From Macrosoma leucophasiata (Eukaryota; Arthropoda; Insecta; Lepidoptera; Hedylidae): a stretch of DNA of 64,000 nucleotides. Shown here piece after piece: positions 10,395 to 21,063 of this stretch. The notes beneath the pieces are model-generated. The model had not been told where the DNA came from. It saw nothing but the letters and a program-made list of their open reading frames with translations, and made no database searches. Both the position numbers and the translations under genes were made by a program. Location: assembly GCA_036365455.1 (NCBI GenBank), contig JAWQUS010000023.1, forward strand, positions 4,650,001 through 4,714,000, read 5' to 3'. Every line of letters starts with the position of its first letter. Position 1 is the first letter of the stretch.

Positions 10395-10744
10395 CTTCGT
10401 TCTGCCGAAAACCTTAAACTCCTCGTTCTGTTGCTCCATACTGGTTTTTATTCCAATTCCTTCGCTGTTACATAAATTAAACTCTGGAACACGCTTCCCC
10501 TACATATCAAGAAGGCTCCGAGTAAGTTTTCTTTCAAACGCAAGCTGAAAGAATATTCCCTAACTGTTTCTAATCTGAAGTTTATATGTTTAAAAATCTT
10601 TCAATCCCATTTTGCTACCACTACCAATCATTGCACCTCTTCGACTGCTCTATTTGGCCCTAAGGTTGGCTGAGAGAGAATACCACTTGGTATTAAGTCC
10701 GCCTTATGTAAATTAATGTGCAAAAAGTTTATATAAATAAATAA
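10395..10744 (+). mobile_element. LINE C-terminus and 3' end
   Basis: Codons from about 10483 read LWNTLPLHIKKAPSKFSFKR, a common LINE ORF2 C-terminal signature. A 3' UTR with 'ggttggctgagagagaat' and 'ttaagtccgcctt' follows, then a (taaa)n tail. Other copies of this 3' end are at 13114-13241 (minus) and 16972-17085 (plus). Confidence 0.7.
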
Positions 10745-10944
10745 GGTTCTTCAAACGTAGCGTCAACAGAAACATCAGAGCTGGTAACTGGTTTTTCAAA
10801 AATGGCGTCAAACGAGTCCTTCAGGGCTGGCAGGGCGTTGGCAACACTCCTGGTGTTGCAAATGTTCATAGGCGACAGTGACCACTTTCCATCAGGTGGC
10901 CCGTCTGCTTGCCTGTCAACCTTCAGGCATAAAAAAAGTCTTTG
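10745..10944 (+). mobile_element. second LINE 3' end (5'-truncated)
   Basis: Contains 'aaatggcgtcaaacgagtcc', 'cttcagggctggca' and 'ccatcaggtggcccgtctgc' and ends 'ggcataaaaaaag'. The same 3' end follows the Jockey ORF remnant at 44107-44246, identifying it as that LINE's terminus. Confidence 0.75.
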
Positions 10945-11133
10945 AATCTTTGAATCTTAACGGTGTCCTAAATGTCCATTGGCGATGAAGAACACTCATC
11001 CGATCATTCAACGATCTAATAATCTTTTGATATACAAAATCTAGGTAGGTATTATTAGATAAGAGAGGTAGTTTAAGTTTGAACCCAGCATAGCTCTATA
11101 ATAAGTCATAAAAATGGACAAGAAATCTCTACC

Positions 11134-11415
11134 TTTTTTTTATGTTATGGAAGTGGCAAACAAGCATGCAGTTCACATTGATATTAAGTGATAACTACAG
11201 CCTATAGACACCGTCACAATGACCAGAGCTCAAAATGCAGATGCGTTGCCACTCCTGAGGCCTAAGGTGTTATGCCTCTGTGCCGGAAATTATGGGGCCG
11301 TACATTACCACTTGACCGGAACACGATAGTGCTGAACACTACCATTTAGCGGCAAGTTAGGTAATGCGGTGGTGTCCAAGCCCGTGAGCTCCGTTACTGG
11401 AGCTCTACCACCAGT
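11134..11415 (-). mobile_element. repeat A copy, complete
   Basis: Full family sequence on the minus strand, from the poly-T at 11134 to 'gctctaccaccagt'. Confidence 0.9.
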
Positions 11416-11630
11416 AAGAACTACTAACTTACTACTTCGCAACAAATTTGTACCACCATTGACTGCTTTGTATACGAATAGCTTAGCTTTTGTCGGAAGA
11501 CCAGTTTAACGTCAGTTCTCGAGGCAGCTGACAATTTATTAAGCAAATACATGAGCTCGGGCCGCAATACCTCTGGTTTTACTGCTGTTCACAACAGTCA
11601 TCGGATTCAATTTAGCTACAAAAATACTTA

Positions 11631-11776
11631 CCCCCTTATTCATAAACGTATTTTAGCTAAAGTGTTGCTAATCTCTCCCTTGTCTTTTTCTATCGTGCAC
11701 ATTTGACAATGCACCTAACAAAGACAAAGCATTCTATAGCTAAAACGTTTCTAATGTACGTTTATGAATAAGGGGG
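11631..11776. mobile_element. TIR-H miniature element, TTA target duplication
   Basis: Ends cccccttattcataaacgta and the exact inverse, with TTA on both sides (11628-11630, 11777-11779). 146 bp, non-coding. A 3-bp TWA-type duplication is typical of PIF/Harbinger elements. Confidence 0.75.
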
Positions 11777-11846
11777 TTAACATTGATTATTAAACAAGAT
11801 CCAGTGCAATGGAGTTTCTTCAAGTGTACGTATCTTATATCTATAA

Positions 11847-11948
11847 ATCTTGTATCTTCACCAAGTCCCTTACGGAGTAGGTAGAGAGTGTAGAGCACAA
11901 GACATCACGGTCCTGACACACCTGGCGTGGCTCTTCTACATTCATCAC
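11847..11948 (-). repeat. RTE LINE 3' end fragment
   Basis: Plus-strand 'tatcttcaccaagtccc..acggagtagg' and 'cacggtcctgaca' match the reversed 3' coding end and tail junction of the RTE LINE at 59890-60511, somewhat diverged. Confidence 0.6.
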
Positions 11949-12015
11949 AAAAACTACTCTCTAAAAACTAAAAAAAACTGTAACTGGACTATGTCTGTAC
12001 ATAGGTGGTACATTC

Positions 12016-12299
12016 ACTGGTGGTAGAGCTCCAGTGACGGAGCTCGCGGGCGTAGGCACCACCGCATTACCTAATATACTTGCCGTTAAATAGTAGTGTT
12101 CAGCGCTATCGTGTTCCGGTCAGGTGGTAATGTACGGCCCTGTAATTTCTGGCACAGAGGCATAACACCTTAGGCCTCAGGAGTGGTAACGCATCTATAT
12201 TTTGACCTTGGTCTTTGTGTTGGTGTCCATAGGCTGCAGTCATCACTTAACATCAATGTGAATTGCATGCTTGTTTGCCACTTCTATGACATAAAAAAA
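12016..12299 (+). mobile_element. repeat A copy, complete
   Basis: Intact 5' hairpin and body, ending with a short A run. Confidence 0.9.
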
Positions 12300-13081
12300 C
12301 ATAGGAGGTATAAAAGAAAAGTAAAATAAGAAAGATCTTTGTAGTTTTGAACAAACATTGTGGAAGATCCAGGGTCAATAATATAATTATAGGCTACTCT
12401 TTTTTGTATATAAGTCGCGACATTTTTGTTGCGAATTCCACGTGGACGAAGTCGTAGAAAAAAAAAAGGAATAATAAACTCGCTATCTTTAATCTCTGCG
12501 TATTTATCACGGTGAAATCAACAGGCGACGAAGAGAATCTTTGTCCCAGAAATTAGTCTACTTAAATAAGTTAGCTGGATTATTTTGGATACTCTTTTGT
12601 TTGCGTTCAAAACAATTCATTGAAATAATGTCATAATTGCATGATGATTGCACCATTGGGTGCCAAGTAAAGAAATCTTTCCCAAGTTTTCAGCAAAAAT
12701 ATGAAAACTAAAATACTTGTCAAGTATTTGGTTGTAAGCCCAAACATTGTAAGTAAACCTACGTTTAGGTAATAATATAACCATTATCTACCAACCGTAA
12801 TCGAACGATGCGCAAAGATGACTCCCACTATCAAAAAAAGCTTTATTATTATGGCATTAAAACTCAGGCACGGTGAATCCCGGATCAAGAATTTATCGCG
12901 CAAATCCGTCTCCTGAGTCAATGGGGATCGCGAACGTCATGAGTGAGATATTGTTTCAACGCCCTTCTTTGTGCTATACTTGCCATTGTTCGTGAAAGAC
13001 GTTATTCTTATATACTGCGTCGGTAAATAGTGGAATCAGATCTTGAAATAGGTAGTAACAGGATCAGCTGGGTGAAGTTTT
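12300..13081. other. unassigned AT-rich stretch
   Basis: No repeat family, coding frame or structured element recognised over ~780 bp. Possibly older unique host DNA. Confidence 0.35.
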
Positions 13082-13489
13082 CTTTAATGTAACGACTGTG
13101 GTAAACAACCGTGCAATTTACATGTTTATTTATTTATTTATACTTTATTGCATCAATAATACATTGGTACAAATGGCAGACTTAACGCTTTTAAAGCGCT
13201 CTCTGTCAGTCAACCATTGGTAGTCCTAAAAACATTGTTCAGTGAGGACTGCAGCCTATTTACATAGACATTTACTCAAAAACCAGGGTCAAAATGCAGA
13301 TGTGTTGCCACCCCTACAACCTAAGTTGTGACGTCTCTGTGATAGTTATTACAGGACTATACATGATAGTTATTACGGTGCCATACATTACTATCTAACC
13401 GGAACACGATAGCGTTGAACACTACCATTTAGCGGCAGATAATGCGGAGGTGCCTACGGACTCAAGCTTCTGCACTGGAACTCTACCAT
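13082..13489 (-). repeat. repeat A' copy split by a LINE tail
   Basis: The polyA-side piece (13082-13113, 'ggtaaacaaccgtgcaatttacat') and the main piece (from 13238, 'attgttcagtgaggactgcag' to 'ctctaccatcagt') are parts of a single A' copy separated by the insertion at 13114-13241. It includes a small internal duplication of 'gatagttattac'. Confidence 0.65.
13114..13241 (-). mobile_element. 5'-truncated LINE 3' end inside repeat A'
   Basis: Plus strand starts (ttta)n then 'tactttattgcatcaat' and 'cagacttaacgct..' and ends 'ctgtcagtcaacc'. This is the reverse of the 3' end at 10664-10744. Its tail faces the A' polyA side. Confidence 0.65.
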
Positions 13490-13498
13490 CAGTGAAAA

Positions 13499-13700
13499 TC
13501 ACACTAATATTATCAATGTGAAAGTTTCTTTTTTTGGATGTTTGTCCGTCAATCACGCCGAAAGTACTGAACGGATTTTGATGAAATTTGTTATACAGAT
13601 AGGATATTAGCTGACTAGATTATAGGATACAATTTATCCCGAAAAAAAGTCCTGTCGGATACCATGGGATGAGTTGCCACAGGTTACTCGAAAAGCGACT
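13499..13700 (+). mobile_element. Helitron-like element, 5' part
   Basis: Starts 'actaatattatcaatgtgaaag' and contains 'acggattttgatgaaatttg' and 'catgggatgagttgccacagg'. The latter two blocks recur, reversed, at 54545-54751. The 3' CTAG end was not found. Confidence 0.5.
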
Positions 13701-14077
13701 TATACACGATATAGTGTGTAATAAATGGTGTAAACCTTTTAAAGTAGTTGCCATCGTGAGAGAGGATATTTTTTTGTCTCAATGTTCCTTTATACAACAT
13801 CAAGTTACCCTTTTAACACCTACGCATAAAGTTCCCAAAAATATTTTTTCAATTACATTCACCCATGTCAAGCTACCTCGTGTTGAAGGTTAAGATATCC
13901 AATATTTGTTTGTCCGCGCCAATTTACTCCGGGGTTAATAGGGTTATTAGATGTTATATGTTACATTTTCAACCAACGAAAAACAAAAAAGGTTACGACG
14001 AAAATTCAATTCGACGTATATCGTATATTTTGTAATGTATGATCGATAGTGTATACCTACACTTGGTCCTATTTTTA

Positions 14078-14270
14078 ACCGAGTTCAAAAAACGAGAAGG
14101 TTCTCAATTCGGCCGGTATATATATATTTTTTTTATGTATGTACGTGAATTTCGCCGAGATTTCTGGACCGATTTACGTAATTCTTCTTTTGTTTGATGC
14201 GGAATAATAATTCTAATTTCTGAATATGATTCAGAAAGGCCCATTAGTTTTTATTTTATGAGCATTTTTT
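14078..14270 (+). repeat. dispersed repeat with 'ccgagttcaaaaaacgag' start
   Basis: The 'gagaaggttctcaattcg' and 'atgtatgtacgtgaatttcg' blocks match a repeat I recall from lepidopteran DNA. It is related to the 'gaagtcggt' termini of the neighbouring inverted repeat. Class unknown. Confidence 0.4.
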
Positions 14271-14621
14271 TACTTACTTTCACCTCAGACTAAAGGAATA
14301 AGAATAGACGGCGAGTTGTCATACCGTGCGTTGAATCCACTGACGTCCTAGATAGTCCTAATGCGCATGACAACAAGACGACAACAAGTGACAATGACAC
14401 ATTTACTCATCGACGACACAATACAGCATATTTACTCCCCTTCGTGGATAAAATTGTTTCATTGATTTCGTATAGTCGAGTTATTATTTTGTATCGACAC
14501 GCCTAAACAATTTAAATTAGGTATCTAATTGTCACGAAGCTAAGAGATTCAGATTTAACAAATTTAACACATGTGAACATTAATCTAATTGACAATGCAG
14601 CAATAAACTAAAAAGGATAAA

Positions 14622-15042
14622 ATAAATATAACTACGTTAAGAAAAACCGACTTCAAAACTGAGAAGTAAAAAATAATAAAGATTTAATTGTAATTATATA
14701 CTACCTATTATTTATATGTGCTATTTACTTATATGTTTGAAGTCGGTGCCAAACTTCACGACTGTAATCTCCGAAGGGGTAGGCAGAGGTAAATGCATGA
14801 ATTCAAGCACACATGCAAACACCCACGATTCGCCGGTTACGTTTTGTTCAGTGTATTATTTTGCTCGTATTCATATTTAAGTGATTCAAATATAATTATT
14901 TGTTTGAAGTCGGTGCCAAACCGACTTCAAACCTATAAGTAAATAGCACATATAAATAATAGGTAGTATATAATTACAATTAAATCATTATTTCTTACTT
15001 TTCAGTTTTGAAGTCGGTTTTTCTTAACGTAGTTATATTTAT
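14622..15042. repeat. large inverted repeat with 'gaagtcggt' inner ends
   Basis: Left arm 14622-14746 and right arm 14920-15042 are near-identical reverse complements (~123 bp, a few mismatches and one small indel). They share 'aactacgttaagaaaaaccg', 'actacctattatttatatg' and 'tttgaagtcggt'. The 173-bp spacer holds a SINE-K fragment. Confidence 0.85.
14755..14870 (-). repeat. SINE-K 3' fragment
   Basis: Reverse of the K tail region: 'acttcacgactgtaatctcc', 'aggcagaggtaaatgcatg' and 'cccacgattcgccggttac'. It lies in the loop of the inverted repeat. Confidence 0.65.
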
Positions 15043-15196
15043 CATTAAGAGGAACCTCCTGACACCAACTCAAAATTAGTAAGATACATGAGTATAGTGT
15101 AATTCATTACCCTTTTCAGTTTCTCTTTTGGCGGTTAATTTTTTTGTGAAAAATTTATTTTTTATTCAATTGTTTCATTCAGTTGTAATATTTTTT

Positions 15197-15225
15197 CAGC
15201 GTTATCGTGTTCCAGTCAAGAGGTA
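15197..15225 (+). repeat. short repeat A-like fragment
   Basis: 'cagcgttatcgtgttccagtca' matches the middle of repeat A only. Confidence 0.35.
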
Positions 15226-15290
15226 GGGTTCCCTTTTTTTTTGACAGAGGAAAACTGCTTAGGACCTAGTAGCAATAGGTAGCAAAAAGA

Positions 15291-15512
15291 CATCCATTGT
15301 TGGACAAAGATTGCCTTAACGAACGGCCCTGGGCCGCCCTCATCCTCAACTTTCACCCGGTCGTCGGTCTACGTCGTAGGCGCCTACGCCTACGTTTCGT
15401 CCTTCTGTATGTGGTAATCTTTTGCCCCAATGGCAGTCGGTTCGGTTATGTGTCCTCCTCACTGCCACACGAGTTTCGCGATTTGGGCTATCGGACAAAT
15501 CATTTTAATTGC
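15291..15512 (+). repeat. repeat F-type LINE 3' region
   Basis: 'cattgttggacaaag', 'gggccgccctcatcc', 'ttgccccaatggcagtcggtt' and 'ctcactgccacacgag' follow the order of a common lepidopteran LINE 3' UTR. The open frame across it is not a protein of known type. Confidence 0.5.
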
Positions 15513-15716
15513 AGTGGGACTTAAAAGTCCTTTGTCTCTATATTATTATAAAGGTCGTGCACATAAAAAATAAAGGTTGCTCATATTTGAGGGTTGCTTA
15601 AAATTAAGCGACGTTAGAGTATTCGGCCATGTGTCGGCTACTTTGATTCTCATATCTGAATTCCTTCTTACTCATTCCAACTCGCAGGGCAACTCCCAGC
15701 ATAGCTTATTTCATAC

Positions 15717-16192
15717 GCCGACGCCGAGCGTCCCGACGCCGAGCGTCCCGACGCCGAGCGACCCGACGCCGAGCGTCCCGACGCCGAGCGTCCCGGCGTC
15801 GAGCGTCCCGACGCCCAGCGTCCCGACGTCGAGCGCTCCGACGCCAAGCGTCCCGACGCCGAGCGTCTCGACGCCGAGGGTCCCGACGCCGAGCGTCCCG
15901 ACGCCGAGCGTCCCGACGCCCAGCGTCCCGACGCCGTGCGTCCCGACGCCGAGCGTCCCAACCGCGAGCGTCCCGACGCCGAGCGTCCCGACGCCCAGCG
16001 TCCCGACGCCGAGCGCCCCGACGCCGAGCGTCCCGACGCCCAGCGTCCCGACGCCAAGCGTCCCGACGCCCAGCGTCCCGACGACGAGCGTATCGACGCC
16101 GAGCGTCCAGACTCTGAGCGTTTAGAAGCCCAGCGTTCCGACGCCGAGCGTCCCGACGCCGAGCGTCCCGACGCCGAGCGTCTTGACGCCGC
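15717..16192 (+). repeat. 15-bp minisatellite array 1 (~31 units)
   Basis: Tandem units of CGACGCCGAGCGTCC with scattered variants. Each unit contains the near-palindrome GACGC..GCGTC. Because the period is a multiple of three, several frames stay open on both strands and give repetitive Pro/Thr/Ser/Val or Arg/Pro/Asp/Ala strings; these are not evidence of genes. Its 3' edge 'gacgccgcgaaaataaatt' resembles the matching edge of array 2. Confidence 0.95.
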
Positions 16193-16738
16193 GAAAATAA
16201 ATTATTTAGTTATTCAGTTGTAACAGCCACTTGAAATTAAATCTGAAATGGGGCTGGCCAAAGTCCTTGGATGCTGTCCAGTATGAAATGAACTCTCTCA
16301 CACTTTACTGTCCTCGTATTATAAATACACAATCATCAAAACTGAAGACCCAAATATTTTGGGCTGTGTAAACGGGACAAGTGTCATTCCAATATACACT
16401 AGAAAGAGATAAATATATATTCGCACTTCATCTCAAAACAAGACGGCTTCAGTAAGTGCGCGCACGCCGGTTCGCGACGCGGTTTTCGGTTACTAATAAA
16501 TAAACAATACTACAATACCTATGTGTGAAAAATATTAATAAAATTAATGATTCCCAAGCTGTTATATATATGTTCTAATATGTGGTAATTTGTTATAAAA
16601 AAATATAGTGATTATGTGACCGTGTCATAACAATGTGATTCTCAACATGTCATCGTTCGTCAAATACATAAAGGTAAAGTTCTACGTTGGGCCCGCACCT
16701 TGTACACTATATCAAAAGATAGAGAAAAATACGTAGCA
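16193..16738. other. unassigned stretch
   Basis: No element recognised. A small GC island (gcgcgcacgccggttcgcgacgcgg) lies near 16460. Confidence 0.3.
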
Positions 16739-16864
16739 CGGGCCGTACATTACCACCTGAACGGAACACGATAGTGCTGAACACTACCATTTAGCGCCAA
16801 GTAAATTAGGTAATGCGGTGGTACCTACGCCCGCGAGCTCCGTCGCTGCAGCTCTACCACCAGT
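16739..16864 (-). mobile_element. repeat A, 5' half only
   Basis: Begins abruptly at 'gggccgtacattacc' and continues to 'gctctaccaccagt'. The polyA half is missing, which retrotransposition alone does not explain; a later deletion is likely. Confidence 0.8.
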
Positions 16865-16971
16865 GTGCATGATTGCCACCTTAATTATATAAAACAAAAT
16901 TTGTATTCTTTACATTAAGTTTTCTTTATTCATAAGTTGTAATACCTACCACAATATCTCATCATGATGAG

Positions 16972-17085
16972 GGTTGACTGGTAGAGAATGCCACTAGGCA
17001 TTATGTCCGCCCATTGTTTTAACTTGTATTCAAAGTTAAATCAATAAAGAATAAATAAAATAAAAATAAATAAATAAAACCTAAA
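16972..17085 (+). mobile_element. LINE 3' end fragment with (taaa)n tail
   Basis: 'gggttgactggtagagaatgcc', 'ggcattatgtccgcc' and a terminal (aaataaat)n. Same 3' end as at 10664-10744, strongly 5'-truncated. Confidence 0.7.
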
Positions 17086-17335
17086 AATTGTGCTATTTAC
17101 ATAAAAATCGCGATAGAAGTCGCTTTCCTGATCAAAAAATGATATACGTTAGAAGTCATGATGTTATAAAACTTGGTAATGTCCCCCAAAAATAATATCA
17201 TATCACGAATGGACTTTCAAAAGAAACATATTAGTATTTTTGTACTTTAATACAAACTTTTAATGGGATCTCAGAAAAAGCGGATTTACTTTGGAGACTT
17301 CCACCTGGAAAAACTTTCTCCGTGTTGGTATTAAC

Positions 17336-17636
17336 CATAGAGCAACACGAGCCACCGGCCGCGGCGGACCGGAGGGGAGTATATGCAGGCTTTCCCCTCT
17401 GTCAAAGTACAAGACCAAATGGTCCTATGCCTGTCGCCCAGATATTTAAATGTGTGCGTGAAATTGTTTATATATTTTGTAAAAGTCAAGGTGTGAGTTT
17501 CGTAGTATTAAACGATTTTTGTAGTGTGAGTGTGTGTCACACGTATTTCACCCCGCAAAACTGTTTTGCATCGGTAGTAAACGCTATGGCTACTCCCCTC
17601 CGGTCCACCGCGACCAGTGGGCCGAGTTGCTCTATG
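17336..17636. mobile_element. TIR-C element, complete, 8-bp target duplication
   Basis: CATAGAGCAAC at the left and its inverse GCTCTATG at the right, with arms of ~50 bp (ccggccgcggcggaccgg). The flanks GTATTAAC at 17328-17335 and 17637-17644 are identical. 301 bp, non-coding interior. Confidence 0.9.
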
Positions 17637-17802
17637 GTATTAACCTTGGATTGAATATAAGGTTCTTATGTTTCGATTTGGGGTGGAAAGGAAAATGTAG
17701 AACATAACTTCACACCTGTGTTTCTTCTTAGGACTAGGTAGCGATATGTAGTAGTCATAGAAGACTAGTTATTGCTCTCGACTTCGATCTCGTGGAATAT
17801 GA

Positions 17803-18080
17803 TTTTTTTTATATAATGAAGGTGGCAAACATGCATGCAGTTTACATTGATGTTAAGTGACGACTGCAGCCTATAGACACTTACACAAAGACCAGAGGTC
17901 AAAATACAGATGCGTTGCCACCCTTGAGACCTTAGTAATTATGTCTCTGTGTTAGTTACTACAGGGCTATACATTACCATCTTACCGGAACACGATAGTG
18001 CTGAATACTACCATTTGGCGGCACATAAATTAGGTAACGCCTACGCCCTCGAGCTCTTACACTGGACCTCTACCACCAGA
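17803..18080 (-). repeat. repeat A' copy
   Basis: Complete-length older relative in minus orientation, with 'gacgactgcagcc', 'ccggaacacgatagtgctga' and 'gcctacgccctcgagctc'. It ends 'ctctaccaccag'. Confidence 0.75.
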
Positions 18081-18800
18081 GAAATATTTGTAACTATATT
18101 TTTGAATATAAGGACTTTAAATGTTCGATCCAGGGTTTTCAATTATTTTCGTGAAAAATGTTATTCAAATCGTATCCTCGATTCGGCTTAAATTTTTCAT
18201 AACTGCTTTCCTTGCCAATTCAATACTTAAAGGTCCGGAGTTCAAATTGGTCTCCGTGCTGACGAGAGATATAGATACTAATCAATGCACCGATAGTAAT
18301 ATTACCCCTAAGCTCCTATTTCTAAGGAATGCATAATTGAATGCTGACCCGTATACAAACCAATGGTCACATACACAGTAGCTTGCGTGGATGTTTCTCG
18401 AATTGAAATGCTATATTCACACGTGCAGGCATTTCAAATTAAATAAAATCTTTCCGAATTTTCGAGTAAAAGTTACTAAGATTTTGCAAGGGTAAATAAA
18501 AAAAATGCGTCTTCCCGACAAGAATTTAAAGGTTGATCTAAATGGATTCCTTTAATATAAACCCATATCGTTACAAAAATAATCATCCAACACAGTGGCA
18601 GTTAAGTGAGTTTTTTTTTAATATTCTACCATGCAGGTGGCAAAGGGAACAAGAATATTTTAACATAATTGGTGCGGCCACCTGTCGGGCTTTATTAAAA
18701 TGTGTTTGTTTTGGATTTAGACTTCCAGAGCTAATCTTTCCAGGTAGTGTATTCGAGAATGTATCATTACTGAAATGCTTTACTTCACGCCTGAATTCCT
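18081..18800. other. unassigned stretch upstream of the RTE fragment
   Basis: Short open frames but no recognised protein or repeat. Confidence 0.3.
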
Positions 18801-18809
18801 CGAATATGT

Positions 18810-19718
18810 ATTTGACAAATGCCTCCAGAGGGTGAAGTTGATGGATGTGGGAGTGCGTATGGGTGACTTAGTGGTGAACTGTCTGCTTTACGCAGATGAT
18901 GCGGTATTGTTAGCTCTACACCATCTGGGCTACAAGCACTAGTCACAGTCATGAAAGAGGATTGTATGGAGAAAGGCTTACAATTGAATGTGGATAAAAC
19001 TAAAGTATTAGTATTTGAAAGAGATGAACAGAGAACAAATGCAAGGGTAGTAGTAGATGATGCAGTGTTAGAACAGGTTGATGAAATTGTATATCTTGGA
19101 TGTGCTTTTAGCAAGGATGGTAGGTACACCACTGACATAGAAAGAAGAGTGCTTGCTGGGAATTGCGTGAATGGAGCGTTGGGTAAGCTACTAGAATCTA
19201 AACATATCAGCCAGCGGGCTCGACTAGCCGTACATAATGCTGTACTTACTCCAACGCTTTTATATGGAAGCGAGAGCTGGGTATGCAGGACAGAGCATGA
19301 AAGTAAGTTGAACGCGGTCGAAATAAGATCTTTGCGCAAGATCTGCGGTGTATCACTCACCGATCGCGTTCGTAATGAAGATGTAAGAAAGAGACTTTGT
19401 GTAAATGATAGTATCGGTGTAAAAATGAAAAAAGGCAAGCTCCGATGGTTCGGGCATATAGAAAGAATGTCGAATGAGCGAATGACTAAACAGATATACA
19501 ATGCGAATGTGGATGGTTGCAGAGGCCCAGGAAGACCAAGGCTGACATACCATGACCAAATAGGTCGAGTTCTGTGTGATGGTGGGGTCAAAAGTCTTAG
19601 GAATCGGCGTGCATGTATGAAGAGAATGATGAAGGTAGACGAGGCACGAGAGGTTTGTCAAAACCGGGATGTCTGGCGCTCTACACTCTCTGCCTACCCC
19701 GTTGGGGACTTGTGAAAT
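18810..19718 (+). mobile_element. RTE-type LINE fragment, copy 1
   Basis: Contains the end of the reverse transcriptase domain and the whole C-terminal region. YADD-type catalytic codons lie at about 18888-18900 (NCLLYADDAVLLA). About 14 nt downstream a one-base loss shifts the frame into the long frame that begins at 18951. There is no (TACA)n tail, unlike copy 2. Confidence 0.8.
18951..19715 (+). pseudogene. RTE LINE endonuclease-reverse transcriptase, C-terminal part
   Basis: 254 residues open after the frameshift. Visible blocks are LQLNVDKTKVL (residues 10-20), PTLLYGSESW (101-110), LRWFGHIERM (164-173) and a GRPR-type motif (GPGRPRLTY, 192-200). These are typical of the thumb and C-terminal domain of 'endonuclease-reverse transcriptase' proteins in insect genomes. 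The ATG used here is an internal methionine. The N-terminal endonuclease and most of the polymerase are missing, so it is inactive. Confidence 0.8.
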
Positions 19719-19740
19719 AAGTATTAAATTTTGACATAAC

Positions 19741-19950
19741 AAGCTGCTCTCCCCGGCTTCGCACGGTTGCGATGTTACGTTACTTACCCTCTCCTATTCA
19801 TATAAGCGTGTATGTTATAGCCTTCCTCGATAAATGGGCTATCTAACACTGAAATAATTTTTCAAATCGTACCATTAGTTCCTGAGATTAGCGAGTTCAA
19901 GCAAACAAAAAACAAACAAAGTAAACTCTTTTCAGCTTTATAATATTAGA
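19741..19950 (-). mobile_element. Lep1-like Helitron
   Basis: On the minus strand begins TCTAATATTATAAAGCTG and contains 'agatagcccatttatcgagg', ending in the GC-rich 'cgtgcgaagccggggag'. The CTAG end has decayed. Confidence 0.7.
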
Positions 19951-19956
19951 CGGCTT

Positions 19957-20107
19957 TACGTGCTCTCCGAGGCACCGGTACCAGACTCCGGGCTCTACTA
20001 AGAATTTCCTGACAGAAAAAACCCAATAACAATTTTTCCCGATCTGGGGATCGAACCTGGAACCTGGGGCTTCACCATCGCGATTGCGACCACTGAGCCA
20101 ACGAGGC
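19957..20107 (-). mobile_element. SINE-Q, tRNA-headed
   Basis: Minus strand starts 'tgcctcgttggctcagtggtcg' (box-A-like) and has 'ggttcgatcccc' (box B). A tail region follows with 'gtcaggaaattcttagtagagc' and 'tgcctcggagagcac'. Similarity to a tRNA is limited to the head, so it is a SINE and not a tRNA gene. Confidence 0.6.
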
Positions 20108-20310
20108 AGTTAAACAGTAACAATAGAACAATAAACCATTGCCATCAGAAACGAACACCGGTTCACATAAGGGTTACCCGTTAATAATATTGATACAAAA
20201 TGTCAAATATCATGAAAAAAATCGGATTATCTTACTAGAAGCCTCGTGAGAATTCATCGACGCTCAACTTTCTACCAAAAGAGCGTACTTTTTATTTGAA
20301 TATCAACTAA

Positions 20311-20434
20311 AGTCCCAGGGGTAGCAACGCATCTGCATTTCGACTTCTAGTTTTTGTGAAGATGCCTGTAGTCTGCAGTCATCACTTAAGATCTATGTGA
20401 ACTACTTGCTTGTTTGCCACGTTTGTTACATAAA
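20311..20434 (+). repeat. repeat A' 3' portion
   Basis: From 'gtcccaggggtagcaacgc' to 'ttgttacataaa' in plus orientation. The 5' half is absent. Confidence 0.6.
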
Positions 20435-20438
20435 TATA

Positions 20439-20533
20439 TCTATACTAACATTATAAAGCTGAAGAGTTTCCTTCAGGAACTAGTGGTACGATTTGAAATT
20501 TTTTTTCGGTGTTAGATTTATGGAGGAAGGCTA
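20439..20533 (+). repeat. Lep1-like Helitron, 5' part
   Basis: TCTATACTAACATTATAAAG start, then a shortened body to 'ggaggaaggctata', where it joins the second copy of the 228-bp duplication. Confidence 0.6.
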
Positions 20534-21063
20534 TAACATCGCGATTGCGACCACTGAGCCAACGAGGTAGGTAGTCAACTAGTATCAATAGAACAATAAA
20601 CCATTGGCATCAGAAACGAACACCGGTTCAAATAAGGGTTACCCGTTAATAATATCGATACAAAATGTCAAATATCATGAAAAAAAATCGGATTATCTTA
20701 CTAGAAGCCTCCTGAGAATTCATCGACGCTCAACTTTCTACTAAAAGAGCGTACTTTTAGTTTGGAATTTCGTTGAAGTAGAACAGATAAGTTTTCTTGG
20801 TGCTTTGGGAAATACCAGATTTGGAAGTTTAAATTACAAAATCCAAGCGTAAAAACAGAAGTAATATATTTAAATGTCAGAAACTTGGCTAAATAGAAAA
20901 GTATAACAGAGCTTTTTATTAAAAATAATTGAAGTAAAGAAGTCTTAGAGGTGGGCCTTTCGGGTTATTATGAAGATACTGAGACAAACTGTTTCTATTA
21001 GCCTCAAGAGTAGCAATGTGACCTTCTGATAAATAAATAAAGTAGGTAGCTGTTCATTTTACT

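Larger units (their letters stand above)
20076..20765 (+). repeat. ~228-bp direct duplication, two copies
   Basis: 20076-20303 and 20534-20765 are almost identical from 'atcgcgattgcgaccactgag' to 'aaagagcgtactttt'. Between them lie an A' 3' piece and a truncated Helitron. The shared part starts within the SINE-Q tRNA head. Confidence 0.85.

Noticed and set aside
15717..16192. CRISPR-like array
   Set aside because: Units are directly adjacent without spacers, and the genome is eukaryotic.
15577..16223. Long repetitive reading frames rich in Pro/Thr/Ser/Val or Arg/Pro/Asp/Ala
   Set aside because: The 15-bp tandem unit keeps several frames open on both strands. There is no non-repetitive domain or signal peptide, so it is a minisatellite artefact.
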